A stretch of 64,000 nt of DNA from Platerodrilus igneus (GCA_036346225.1 JARFIW010001739.1:11139001-11203000), one strand, 5' to 3'. Counted from the first letter of the stretch, positions 1 to 10,689 are shown. The notes: generated by a model from the letters alone, not told the origin. Program-made: numbers and translations.

Positions 1-573
1 TCCATTTAAAAAAATGCAAGTTTATATTATAACCTCAAAAGTATTATAAATATTAAATATTTGCGTACGCCACTGTATTCCACGTAAAAAACCGTATAAA
101 AGACTTCTACAGTATTTTTGGATATTTTTGCAAACAAACGAGTTATGAGAATTAATAGAATTGTAAAAAATATCAATTTTTGGCTATAACTCGAAAACAA
201 AAGAAGATCGCTCATTTGTGATTTCACCATTGAATTGATCTCAAAAAGTTGACACATGACTGCACACACAGTTTTATTGTATCTTTAATAACAACTAAGT
301 TACCCATTTAATACATCTAATTTGGGACACACTGTACATCAATGAATAAAAGTACGCTTGTATTATACAGGGCGTAACCATGAATTTACCGAAAATTTTA
401 TTTTTTTCGTATTCGATTATATTTTGGTGGAATTTATTTTTAGAATTTGGGTTTCAATGACCTCTCGAAACCCCTTATCACGTCAATATATTTTAACAAA
501 TTCCAAAACAACCAAAGAATCCCGCAAAATTAAAAATTCGTAAGATTCCCTTTAAACAACAACCAACATTTAC
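1..573. other. AT-rich sequence without recognised gene
   Basis: No coding frame longer than about 80 codons and no recognisable protein motif on either strand. It lies outside the piggyBac end at 574-577, so it may be older flanking DNA. No repeat partner was found elsewhere in the window. Confidence 0.4.
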
Positions 574-591
574 TTAACCCTCAACGAACGG
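574..591 (-). repeat. piggyBac terminal inverted repeat with TTAA target site
   Basis: TTAA at 574-577 is followed by CCCTCAACGAACGG. piggyBac-type elements duplicate TTAA and usually begin CCCT or CCCW. A short subterminal palindrome (GGTCC, four-base spacer, GGACC) lies about 50 bases further in, as is common in this superfamily. It sits at the expected distance beyond the transposase C-terminal coding sequence. The partner end was not found near 10.6-11 kb, so the other end is probably lost. Confidence 0.6.
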
Positions 592-1072
592 TATAAAGTT
601 ACAAAACAGACGAGCCGGGGTCCGTTTGGACCTCGTGATAAGAGTTACAAAATTGTTACTCGTATCTAAAATACCGGGTTTCAGTGAATAAAAATAACAA
701 TTTTTTTTATTCCACCATCAGTTGAAGTAAACAAATTGTTAACTTTGACACTGATTACAAATTGTTTAAAGAACAGAATGTTCTTTGCATACAAAAATTT
801 TACACTGATCACACTTCTTTCTGCATATTCCACCTTTCTTTCTTTGACATATGCGGTAACGTCCTCTTCCATCACTTGTATTTTCTTGCTTTTTCTTGAG
901 TTCCGATAGCTCAGGAAAAACATCTGTCATGAATCGGTTTCTGCTTGTTTGAATGTGTTTATTACCCTATCGGCGTATTCTTTTATTAGTTCTTTGAATA
1001 ATTCTAACAAAAATATTTTACTGCCATTTTATCGGTTCTTGGCCAGTCAGGTTTAGCTAAAAGCCAAAGTTT
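578..1072 (-). pseudogene. piggyBac transposase, C-terminal part (3' half of split element)
   Basis: Read on the minus strand from 1072 downward, this continues the transposase interrupted at 9533. The frame first shows a tryptophan- and lysine-rich stretch, then breaks. At about 860-780 another frame encodes a cysteine-rich tail with paired cysteines and a VCKEH motif, the zinc-binding tail typical of piggyBac transposases. The sequence then runs through an AT-rich 3' UTR to the terminal repeat at 578. Stops and frameshifts show it is dead. The break at 1072 is exactly the LTR boundary of Gypsy-1, so this and the 9533-10560 piece were once contiguous. I am confident of the family, not of exact frame boundaries. 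Confidence 0.7.
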
Positions 1073-2718
1073 TGTCACGGTACTTTGATGAAAGCTACAA
1101 AGGTGGGTTCTTTAGGGTGGATACGGTGACTTTTTGCACCTCGGCTAATAAAGACTTCTGCAGGGGTGGATCTTGATTCCTGCAAGTAGGTCGTTAAGAA
1201 CCCGAACAGACCTACAAGTAAATACAGTATAAAAGGCGCCAGAGACTTGATTAAAATGCCGAAAGAACTACGAAACCCAAGTCCCAAAGGTTTCGGATAA
1301 TATCACACCTAAAGAGCAAAATAAGTATAACAACGGTAGCCACTACAATCATATAACTATATTTCAAAATAACTGAATTACAAGCACAAGCAATTTATCT
1401 GGAATTCAATACACACCCCAGTGGCAATGCAAATATAAACGTATTTTAATAACACACAAAAAGGGTAATATATAAACCGGTATCCCACTAAAGGCAATGA
1501 ATTTAAGGTATCTTTCGCCTGTTGGCGAGTACAAATTGACATTAAACTAGCCGTAAAATGTTTCTTGCTAGTAAGTAAACTTCAAAAACACAGAGGAGAA
1601 AGGCCTTACAAAAAAATACACACAAATGGCTTTTCACCTACAGGTTAGCAATAAATATTAATTAATGTAAATGATTACTCACCAGAAAGCAGCATAAATT
1701 GAGCATACCTGGACGATGCAATCACTAGCTAGTGAATCGCTGTGCTCCAGTGCTGACCTGTAACATGAGTAAACACACGAACAGCTGGTGGTAGGATACC
1801 AAGAGTTTGATATAGTTTACCAATAACAATGAAATAATATAACCAGCATACGGCTAATTACACGGATTCAATCAAGATTAAACAATAATTACGCCAATAC
1901 TTGCGTAACGCAACACACAATAAATACAGCAATAGGTATCACTAACTTCTAAGTATACAACCTGGAGTCTGGATCATAAATCAATGCTTTCCGCTTCCAA
2001 CGAGTCTTCAGTACATAAGCCACAGAATGAAGTAATATTTAATATTGAATTTAAACGGAAATCCAAACGGATGATTAGTACAGAATTGAAGTGAGCTCAC
2101 AAGGAGCATCCCCGGGCTGACATCAGGATCTGTTTACATGAAACAAGATTATAACCAAGATTCAAGACCAGGCTTAATACCAAGATTAAGGACCCTGAAA
2201 TAAATAATTTTAGCGCTGAAATTTCAGGAGGATATACTTTACCACAGAAGTGGGTTTCAATGTATTAATAGCTAAGAAAGAGCAACTTTGATATTCGTAC
2301 AATACAAGATTCTGAAAGATAAATAATTAATATCAGAAAACACAAAACAGGAAAAACGTGGCTCACCTAATATAAGTAAAAGCAGGAAATATCCGCAAGG
2401 CGGTATTGTGAGTAGAAAAATAAACGTATAAACCAATGTAATACCAAAATCTACAGCACAAATATATCATTTAATACATCCAAAACCGCTATAAGGCGAG
2501 ATGAAGATGGATGCATTAAAAGACTGCTTGTCAAAGCGGCGTTCGTTGAAAGAAGAACAATGGCCTCGTCGACAGGTTCTTATCAACCACTTCCAAATTG
2601 AAGTTATCAATTTAGCCAACATAAAAGATATTACATACCATGAAGATCTGAGCACGGAAATAATATTAAATTACATAAATAATGGCAAATGTAGAAATTT
2701 ACAAAACCAACCGTTTTA
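1073..2718 (-). repeat. Gypsy-1 3' LTR
   Basis: Direct repeat of 7886-9532 with about 99% identity by eye. In element orientation it starts TA where the other copy starts TG (one substitution) and ends CA. It lies directly after the polypurine tract. A TATA box on the opposite (plus) strand lies at 1228-1234. Confidence 0.93.
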
Positions 2719-2738
2719 CTCCCCCTCTCCTCCGAAAG
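2719..2738 (-). promoter_or_regulatory. Polypurine tract of Gypsy-1
   Basis: On the minus strand an uninterrupted run of A and G, including a GAGGGGGAG core, abuts the 3' LTR. This is the expected position and composition for the plus-strand DNA primer in reverse transcription. Confidence 0.8.
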
Positions 2739-2853
2739 GAAGGAAACTCTCGAAAGAAGTTTACTGACGACCAAGTTCACCCCTGTGAACTTATAACAAA
2801 ACCCAAAACAAATACAAAAACAACATTCAACCAATATCAACAATTGCAGGTTT

Positions 2854-5645
2854 CTAGTCTTGAATGTGCCAAATGCTCATAGGTTCACCATCAACAGATT
2901 CCAATTGGTAAGTACACGAACCTAACTTTTTCTTTACTTTATATGGACCTATAAACCTAGGAGCGAGTTTAGCAGAGAAGAATTTTGTGGCATCGCTGAG
3001 AACTTTGTTACGACGCCATACTAGTTGTCCAGGTTGATAAACAACTTTTCTTCGCCTAAGATTATAATATTTACGGCAACGTTCGTGAGCTAAGCGTAAG
3101 CGTTCTTTTACATTTTCAAACAACTTCTGAAAACCGCTTTTACGTTTTTCAATTTTATCATCTAAATTAGACTCATCTGAAACGACCGTAAGAGAATAGT
3201 CTTTGCCGTCAACCACATGTTCTCGGTCAAAATTTATAAAGTAAGGGGTATAACCAGTAGTTTCGCTAGTAGATGTTCGGATAGCACAGGCTATAGCAGC
3301 TATATGAGAATCCCACGAACGCTGTAATTCGTTGATGTAGGAACGAATCATAGTTTTAATAGTTCTGTTCGACCTCTCCGTAGGATTAGCGCGAGGATAG
3401 TACAAAGGTGTAAACGAGATTTGAGAATTGTATTTGTCACATAATTTTTGAAATTCTCTGCTTTTCAGCTGAGTACCGTTATCGCAAACGATGTATTGAG
3501 GCACACCATAAACAAGAAATATTTCGTCTTCAAGATTCTTACAGATGCTTGAAGCAGTAGCAGAACGAGTAGGAAACAGAGCGACATACTTGCTGAAGTA
3601 ATCGGTTACAACTAATAAATAATTATAACCTCGATTAGAACGTATCAACGGACCCATGAAATCTACACTAATTACTTGCCATGGTCTTTCGGGAATTGGA
3701 CGATCACCCATTAAACCAGCAGGAAGCTTTTGCTCAGGTTTTTGCTGTTGACAAACAATGCAGCGATTAACATACCTGGCAACATCACATTTCATCTGAG
3801 GCCAATAGTAACGTGTGCGGATTCTTGAATAGGTTTTGAAAATACCATTGTGACCAGAAGTCGGGTGGTCATGACAATGTAACAAAATTTCTTTACGATG
3901 ATCTTTAGGGATAACTAATTTCCAATTATCAGTTTCAGAAGACAATTCAGGTAAATTAGACTTGACATGTTTGTAAAGCTTATCAGATTCAATACGCCAT
4001 TGAGGATATTTAGACGGATTATTAAGGATGTTATTCAGCATTTGTTTGTACCAGCGATCGGTAGTCTGAGAAAAGTCAACGGGGATGTCAACAGCATCAA
4101 CGGAGACTGGCACGGAACGAGAAAGAAAATCGGGTACAACATTATCCTTGCCTTTGCGGTGAATAATGGTGAAATTATAAGGCTGTAGGCGTAAGGCCCA
4201 TCGAGCAAGACGGCCTTGCGGGTCACGTAAATTATGAAGCCATAGCAAAGAGTGATGGTCCGTAACCACAGTGAAATGCGATCCTTCCAAATAATGCCTA
4301 AGTTTCTCCACCGACCAAATTACACTAAGGCATTCGCGTTCGGTGGTTGTGTACTTACGCTCTTGCGAAGTTAACGAGCGGGATAAATAACAGATGACAT
4401 TATCACCAATGTCGGTTGATTGGGTCAATACGGATCCAATACCATACGCACTAGCATCGGTGTGCAAAACGAAAGTTTTAGATGGATCAGGGCAAGTCAA
4501 AATAGGAGCAGACACTAATAGCTCTTTAATGTGATTGAAAGCTGATTCACATTTTTCGGACCACTTCTAAATTGAGTTCTTTTTAATAAGATCGGTGAGA
4601 GGTTGGACAATACTGGCGAAATTTTTAACAAAACGACGATACCATGATGATATTCCCAGGAATCTACGAAGTTCTGGCACAGATTTAGGAGATGGAATTT
4701 CTAATATGGCACTAACTTTTTCCGGATCTGGCCTTAAACCATATTGGTCAACCATATAGCCAAGATAACGTAGTTCGGGCAGGCAAAATTTGCACTTTTC
4801 TAAACTAAGGACCAAGCCAGCTTCTATTAAGCGATCGAAAACTTTACCTAAAATATTTAAATGTGTGTTAAAATCTTGCGATATGACGACCACGTCATCT
4901 AAATATTGGAATACGTAGGGCTGAAGATCGGCACCTAAAGTATTATCGATCAACCGCTGAAAGGTAGCGGGGGCATTCGTTAAGCCAAAAGCCATGCGAT
5001 TAAAACGATAAAGACCACGACCGGGCACCGTGAAAGCAGTACAATCTTTGGATGACTCACTCAACGGAACTTGAAAGTAAGCACTCTTAATATCGAGCGC
5101 ACTTAAATAGCGAGCATCACGAAGTTGATCTAATATACTAGACATATAAGGCAAAGGGTAAGCATCTTTAATAGTAACAGAATTTAACTGACGATAATCG
5201 ATGCAAAATCTATAAGTTCCGTCCTTTTTGGGAACCAAACATACAGGAGAAGACCATGCGCTTTTACAGGGTTCAATAACTTTATCATTCAACATCTTAG
5301 TTAACTCATCATCAATAATCGCTTGTTTAGCAGGACTCACTCTATAGTACCTTTGTTTAATAGGTTTGGTATTAGGCAGTAGCTCAATAACATGTTCAGT
5401 ACTATTACACAAACCTAAACCAGTACCCATTATTGCTAATTTATCATTAATAAGTTTATCCAAAGCTGAACTTTGTTCGGAAGTTAAACTATCTTTATTA
5501 CAAATACTAGATATCTGAATATGTTGGGGTTGGTTAGAAAAATGCCACACATCTTCCTTTAAATTAGGAATGATATCCATTATTTTCCAGAAGTCAACAC
5601 CTAGAATGAGGGTGTGACTAAGTTCAGGAACAACTAAAACTTTAA
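2854..5645 (-). pseudogene. pol: Gypsy-1 pol: reverse transcriptase, RNase H, integrase
   Basis: Continuous pol frame on the minus strand apart from the breaks listed. The reverse transcriptase (about 5500-4700) has the FCIDYRQLN and YLDDVV motifs, the latter holding the catalytic aspartates. RNase H follows at about 4520-4150 with the DAS motif and a TDHHSLLWL segment. Integrase (about 4000-3150) has the HHCC zinc region and a complete D, D, E set in SVDFMGPL, CDNGTQ and NPTERSNR. The C-terminus has the YNLRRR and FIGPY segments usual in insect Gypsy elements. Breaks seen: a one-base frame break between protease and RT near 5645, a TAG inside the RT-RNase H connection at 4569-4567, and a TAG at 2856-2854 that may be near the natural end. 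All catalytic residues I can see are intact, so decay is recent. Confidence 0.9.
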
Positions 5646-6020
5646 TGAGGTGAAGTTTAGTTTTTCCATGAGTTGAATAGGAGCGGAAATGTAACCTAGG
5701 CTTTTACAAGTCTGACCATTGGCTACGGTACAATCAATAGGATTTTTGACCAAAGTTAAACCTAATTTCTGAAAAAGTTCATACCCAGGTAAACCAACTA
5801 CAGACTGGGTAGCACCACTATCGAGAAGAGCCAACATAGGATGACCTAAAACTTTTATTTGCAGATAAGGGCGCTGATCAGCGTGTGCATGGGATAAAAC
5901 GAAGTCAAGTAAAATTGTATTAGAAAAATTACACGACTCTGAATTAGTCGAGACTTGAACATTGGAAGTGCAGGAGGCAGCCACTCGACTTATTGGTTTC
6001 TCCGCATTAAGTTTAAATGC
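5634..6020 (-). CDS. pro: Gypsy-1 protease region (-1 frame after gag)
   Basis: Frame open on the minus strand from 6020 to 5634, in the -1 frame relative to gag and overlapping its last 10 codons. It contains the retropepsin motif LLDSGATQS, with the catalytic aspartate in DSGA, followed by a GY-rich flap-like region. It has no convincing ATG near its start, which fits expression as a gag-pro-pol fusion by ribosomal frameshifting at 6017-6011. The frame closes at 5634, but homologous protein continues in another frame into pol, so a one-base indel has separated protease from RT. Confidence 0.85.
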   Translation of the reverse strand, partial: AFKLNAEKPISRVAASCTSNVQVSTNSESCNFSNTILLDFVLSHAHADQRPYLQIKVLGHPMLALLDSGATQSVVGLPGYELFQKLGLTLVKNPIDCTVANGQTCKSLGYISAPIQLMEKLNFTSLKF

Positions 6021-7288
6021 TTATTACAGTCGGGACAAGTACGCGAGGTAAAATCAAATTTCCCACAACGATAGCATAATAACTTTCTAGGTTCCTTACA
6101 TTCTCTAAAAGAATGACCCAAACGAGAACAATTGTAGCAAACGATTTGCTTAGACATGGTTTGAATTTCATTAACGACTGATGGAGATGACAAAACTTCG
6201 GGGTCTGGCATGGCACCAGGGGCAGAAATAAAGGCAAAGTCGGGTTCAACATAGTCACGTTTTCTACGTTGAGGTGGGACATACGTTTCGGAACGATATT
6301 TCTTAACTTCAAGTTTTAAACATTCATCTTCTAATTCTTGCAAGGATTGTACAACCGGAAGTTGTGTAGTGTAAAAAGGAGAAAGATTTCTAGAAATAAT
6401 ATTTAGCTGAATATCTTCTGCTACTTCACCATAACGCCTAAACATAGCAGACATACAGGATAAATATTCAATAATACTTTCAGAACGGTCTTGAGTCCTG
6501 GACAAAATGTCTTTGAACAATCTCATCTTATAGTCAGGAGGTTCAAAATGATGTAGTAATAATTTAGCCAAACTTTTCCAATCAGAAAACCTATTGCGGT
6601 TACTACGGTACCATAATAAAGCTTTTGAGTCGAAAAGATCAACAGCTGATTCATATAGCTGAATTTCAGAAACGTTACGGGCAATTCGAAGTTCTTCCAC
6701 TCGTTCTAGAAAATTGGGAACACTAGGTCCATGAGAATCGCCGGAAATTTTCAAATTCCACTTCAATACAGGTTGTGAAGGAATTTTGCAATTATTCGCT
6801 AAAGAACTAGCAGATGGCACTTCAGGAATGGGTATACACTCGTTAATAATTAAAGGTGACAAAACCTTACTAATATCGGTCACTTCGGAGGACAATCGCA
6901 CATCTAATTTATCTAACAGCATCAAAATATTGGTCAACAAGGTAGTACGAACTTGGTTTTGTTCCACTGATAAACTAGAAGGCACAATAAGATTAACTCT
7001 TTTCAATAAATGAACACAACGAGAACGAATAGTTTGTGCCGGGGAATCTAATTTATCATAATTACTTTCTAATTCTTTAGTTTTAGAACCAATAACATTA
7101 AGTTCCTCATCAAATTTGAAATCAGAAGGCAAATGTGTCACAGAAGATTCTAATTTCATTAAGGGACGCAAACATGCTCTTAAATTTTCGATAGTTTCGG
7201 AATGGGATGTAACCACTCCACGAATAAGCAATTCAAAATTTAATTCATCTTTACGTAGTCTATTTATATCCATTTTAAACTCGGACAT
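5990..7288 (-). CDS. gag: Gypsy-1 Gag polyprotein, apparently intact
   Basis: A 432-residue structural protein that would form the virus-like particle and bind element RNA. I chose the ATG at 7288-7286 because the frame upstream of it (to 7357) has a hydrophobic, non-Gag-like composition. Residues about 150-350 hold the capsid-like region with the PVLKWNLKISGD entry and a stretch rich in acidic and aromatic residues. Near the C-terminus are two zinc knuckles: the first is a regular CX2CX4HX4C (CYNCSRLGHSFREC); the second (CYRCGKFDFTSRTC, then PDC) has phenylalanine where histidine is expected but adds a fourth cysteine. The stop TAA is at 5992-5990. A TTTAAAC heptamer at 6017-6011 in the correct phase suggests -1 frameshifting into protease. 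Confidence 0.88.
   Translation of the reverse strand: MSEFKMDINRLRKDELNFELLIRGVVTSHSETIENLRACLRPLMKLESSVTHLPSDFKFDEELNVIGSKTKELESNYDKLDSPAQTIRSRCVHLLKRVNLIVPSSLSVEQNQVRTTLLTNILMLLDKLDVRLSSEVTDISKVLSPLIINECIPIPEVPSASSLANNCKIPSQPVLKWNLKISGDSHGPSVPNFLERVEELRIARNVSEIQLYESAVDLFDSKALLWYRSNRNRFSDWKSLAKLLLHHFEPPDYKMRLFKDILSRTQDRSESIIEYLSCMSAMFRRYGEVAEDIQLNIISRNLSPFYTTQLPVVQSLQELEDECLKLEVKKYRSETYVPPQRRKRDYVEPDFAFISAPGAMPDPEVLSSPSVVNEIQTMSKQIVCYNCSRLGHSFRECKEPRKLLCYRCGKFDFTSRTCPDCNKHLNLMRRNQ
6011..6017 (-). promoter_or_regulatory. Slippery heptamer TTTAAAC for -1 ribosomal frameshift
   Basis: In the gag frame the codons read TTA AAC preceded by T, which is the classical X XXY YYZ arrangement. It lies six codons before the gag stop, just inside the start of the -1 open frame (6020). 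Moving back one base leads directly into the protease frame. I did not find a convincing downstream stem-loop by eye. Confidence 0.7.
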
Positions 7289-7742
7289 CGCACCAAAGAA
7301 GAACACCAAACAATATAAATTGATAGTCGAATAAAACCGGCAAAATCTTAAACACAATTATTAAAAAAACCTTTGAAGTCGGCTTTTACCGCTTCAACAA
7401 AAATAATATAACCACAAGGTAATATAAACTAACAGCAATAACCATTAAAGTATTCTTAACACTTTACTAAACCCATTATAATTACCATAAAGAATATTTG
7501 CACTGCCACTCGCCAATAAGTGAATGACCAAAACCAAAACACTAAACAAGGTGATAAGAACGTTAGCATATGTAAGATATATATTCTCTAAGTTACAAAA
7601 AAAACAAATGAAAGGAGCAAATTATGATATTTTATATATAGAAACATAAACAACCGAACAACTAACTGCCAAAAATTCAATAATTTATAGCAGAATTCAC
7701 AAATAGGAAACAAAGTGGAGAAAAGCAAAATTACGGGCTTAC

Positions 7743-7880
7743 CACGTTGGTTGTCAAAAATAATGCCTTGAATCGGGGCCTATCACATTGGATGTCAATA
7801 AAAAATGTCTCGAATCGGGGCCTATCACATTGTGCGTCAATAATAATGCCTCGAATTCGAGCCCCACGTTGGGCGCCACT
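7743..7880 (-). repeat. Tandem degenerate copies of the PBS junction in the Gypsy-1 leader
   Basis: Four units with CACGTTG/CACATTG starts at 7743, 7784, 7826 and 7865 (spacing 41, 42 and 39 bases). Each has the pattern CAC(G/A)TTG, a GTCA-like segment, an AT-rich run ending AATG and then, in the first three, a TYGAATC-like segment. The fourth unit contains the actual PBS and the LTR junction. The first three are diverged copies that no longer fit the tRNA end. Confidence 0.75.
7856..7878 (-). promoter_or_regulatory. Gypsy-1 primer binding site, tRNA-Lys type
   Basis: On the minus strand the sequence TGGCGCCCAACGTGGGGC begins 7 bases inside the 5' LTR end. From memory this matches the 3' end of eukaryotic tRNA-Lys(CUU), and the match seems to extend a few bases into the T loop (CTCGAA). 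It sets where minus-strand DNA synthesis would start. Confidence 0.8.
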
Positions 7881-7885
7881 AATAA

Positions 7886-9532
7886 TGTCACGGTACTTTG
7901 ATGAAAGCTACAAAGGTGGGTTCTTTAGGGTGGATACGGTGACTTTTTGCACCTCGGCTAATAAAGACTTCTGCAGGGGTGGATCTTGATTCCTGCAAGT
8001 AGGTCGTTAAGAACCCGAACAGACCTACAAGTAAATACAGTATAAAAGGCGCCAGAGACTTGATTAAAATGCCGAAAGAATTACGAAACCCAAGTCCCAA
8101 AGGTTTCGGATAATATCACACCTAAAGAGCAAAATAAGTATAACAACGGTAGCCACTACAATCATATAACTATATTTCAAAATAACTGAATTACAAGCAC
8201 AAGCAATTTATCTGGAATTCAATACACACCCCAGTAGCAATGCAAATATAAACGTATTTTAATAACACACATAAAGGGTAATATATAAACCGGTATCCCA
8301 CTAAAAGCAATGAATTTAAGGTATCTTTCGCCTGTTGGCGAGTACAAATTGACATTAAACTAGCCGTAAAATGTTTCTTGCTAGTAAGTAAACTTCAAAA
8401 ACACAGAGGAGAAAGGCCTTACAAAAAAAATACACACAAATGGCTTTTCACCTACAGGTTAGCAATAAATATTAATTAATGTAAATGATTACTCACCAGA
8501 AAGCAGCATAAATTGAGCATACCTGGACGATGCAATCACTAGCTAGTGAATCGCTGTGCTCCAGTGCTGACCTGTAACATGAGTAAACACACGAACAGCT
8601 GGTGGTAGGATACCGAGAGTTTGATATAGTTTACCAATAGCAATGAAATAATATAACCAGCATACGGCTAATTACACGGATTCAATCAAGATTAAACAAT
8701 AATTATGCCAATACTTGCGTAACGCAACACACAATAAATACAGCAATAAGTATCACTAACTTCTAAGTATACAACCTGGAGTCTGGATCATAAATCAATG
8801 CTTTCCGCTTCCAACGAGTCTTCAGTACATAAGCCACAGAATGAAGTAATATTTAATATTGAATTTAAACGGAAATCCAAACGGATGATTAGTACAGAAT
8901 TGAAGTGAGCTCACAAGGAGCATCCCCGGGCTGACATCAGGATCTGTTTACATGAAACAAGATTATAACCAAGATTCAGGACCAGGCTTAATACCAAGAT
9001 TAAGGACCCTGAAATAAATAATGTTAGCGCTGAAATTTCAGGAGGATATACTTTACCACAGAAGTGGGTTTCAATGTATTAATAGCTAAGAAATAGCAAC
9101 TTTGATATTCGTACAATACAAGATTCTGAAAGATAAATAATTAATATCAGAAAACACAAAACAGGAAAAACGTGGCTCACCTAATATAAGTAAAAGCAGG
9201 AAATATCCGCAAGGCGGTATTGTGAGTAGAAAAATAAACGTATAAACCAATGTAATACCAAAATCTACAGCACAAATATATCATTTAATACATCCAAAAC
9301 CGCTATAAGGCGAGATGAAGATGGATGCATTAAAAGACTGCTTGTCAAAGCGGCGTTCGTTGAAAGAAGAACAATGGCCTCGTCGACAGGTTCTTATCAA
9401 CCACCTCCAAATTGAAGTTATCAATTTAGCCAACATAAAAGATATTATATACCATGAAGATCTGAGCACGGAAATAATATTAAATTACATAAATAATGGC
9501 AAATGTAGAAATTTACAAAACCAACCGTTTCA
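7886..9532 (-). repeat. Gypsy-1 5' LTR
   Basis: 1,647 bp, starting TG and ending CA in element orientation. It differs from the 3' LTR by about 15 substitutions and one A-run indel. It would hold the promoter and polyadenylation signal of the element. A good TATA box (TATAAAAGG) is present on the plus strand at 8041-8047, antisense to the element. Confidence 0.93.
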
Positions 9533-10560
9533 GTTTATAAGCATTTATGCCTGCAATATCTATGAAGTAATAAAATATTGCCATTGGCCACCGATTGTTT
9601 TTTCTGTATTGAATATTTTTTGGGCGGTTTCTATGGCATCAACAGCACCTTTCGTTTTGTTGTAGTGCAGAATTATTTTCGGCTTGTACGTCTTATTTTC
9701 ACCAGCCACGTTACCATCTCTGTGATCACTTGATAGTAAGATGGCGGCAGATTTTTCTTTCGGAACATATTACAATGGCGTTCTGTACGTCTGAAAAGCA
9801 AACATGTTTGAATATCGTTTTCTATATGTTGCTGGCAGTAGTTCCGCGGGAATGTATGTCTTATTTTTGCATAGTGTATCGCACGGAGTCATGTTTTTTC
9901 CACAAGTCGTCAACAAGTTGCATACTGGCAAAGAAATTTTCAGTGGTTGTACCACAACCTTGCGGCAAATAATGTACCATGTCAAGTACCACTCTTCGGT
10001 CCTGCTTTTTCCCGGCGCGCTCCCTTGTATACCTAAATTAAAAATGTAAATGTAAAATTTTAACTTATCTATAAAGAAATACCTAGGTAGGTGTGCATGT
10101 TTGATGCATAGAAATTTTCAGTCAGAAGGGGCCCATATTTTTATGCTGTACTTGTCACTTTTCATGTACACTCTGAAAGGTATTTGATTACGAAAAGACA
10201 CAAGTTGTTAGTCTACACACTGATGTGAACTTGGGTTCAAAGACTTCTTGCAATTTCAGACAAAACTTTTGAATAAGCTTCTAAATAGGAGCTAGCTTAT
10301 TTGTTATTTTTCAGTCGTTTCTAGTCCCAAAGTTTTCAAACCGCAAGAAAACTGTGATTTATTTGTATCTGTCTCTGGACATAGTAGCAGGTATTATAGG
10401 ACGGCTGCAAGCTATATCCTGACACGAAGGCAAATCAATCGCTTCTTTGGAGCAAGCTAGCGTTCCAAATATACGAAGAATTCCAATATGTCTTAATTTC
10501 AATGGCGTCAACAGGAGTATATTTTTTATTTTTGTTCGGGTTCTTGTCATTCTTCCTTTA
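9533..10560 (-). pseudogene. piggyBac transposase, N-terminal and catalytic part
   Basis: Minus-strand frames, shifted several times, match a piggyBac transposase in order. Near 10540-10360 is a region with a GILRIFG stretch and RPIIPATMSRDRYK, resembling the N-terminal part of the DDE fold. Near 10200 is an IPFRVYMKSDKYSIKIW segment. Near 10000-9850 are RVVLDMV and TTTENFFAS, where the usual D-N-F is E-N-F. Near 9690-9560 are KPKIILHYNKTKGAVD and NRWPMA. The frame runs into the Gypsy-1 LTR at 9533 and resumes at 1072. Multiple frameshifts and stops show a dead copy. The start codon and the other terminal repeat are not identified. Confidence 0.78.
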
Positions 10561-10689
10561 ACTAAAAGCTATACTTGTGCTCCGCCACAGTATAGCTATC
10601 TTCACTTCGTTGTACAAAATTTGTAAACATCTAAAAAACATCCTACATGTGATTTTCCATTGCTCCACCCGAAAGTTCTACATTGGCCA

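Larger units (their letters stand above)
1073..9532 (-). mobile_element. Gypsy-1: near-complete Ty3/Gypsy LTR retrotransposon
   Basis: An 8,460-bp element with LTRs at 1073-2718 and 7886-9532, flanked by a 4-bp target duplication GTTT (1069-1072 and 9533-9536). Reading on the minus strand the order is 5' LTR, PBS, leader with tandem repeats, gag, protease, reverse transcriptase, RNase H, integrase, polypurine tract, 3' LTR. This is the Ty3/Gypsy order. There is no room or frame for an envelope gene between integrase and the polypurine tract. The LTRs differ by roughly 15 bases over 1.65 kb by eye, so the insertion is recent compared with all other copies in this window. Gag is intact; pol carries one frame break and one or two nonsense codons. 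It is inserted inside a piggyBac transposase gene. Confidence 0.93.

Noticed and set aside
1075..1287. A 70-codon minus-strand frame conserved in both Gypsy-1 LTRs (also 7888-8100)
   Set aside because: Both copies are near-identical only because the LTRs are young; position at the LTR end makes translation unlikely.
2733..2854. An envelope gene downstream of Gypsy-1 pol
   Set aside because: Only about 120 bases lie between pol and the polypurine tract.
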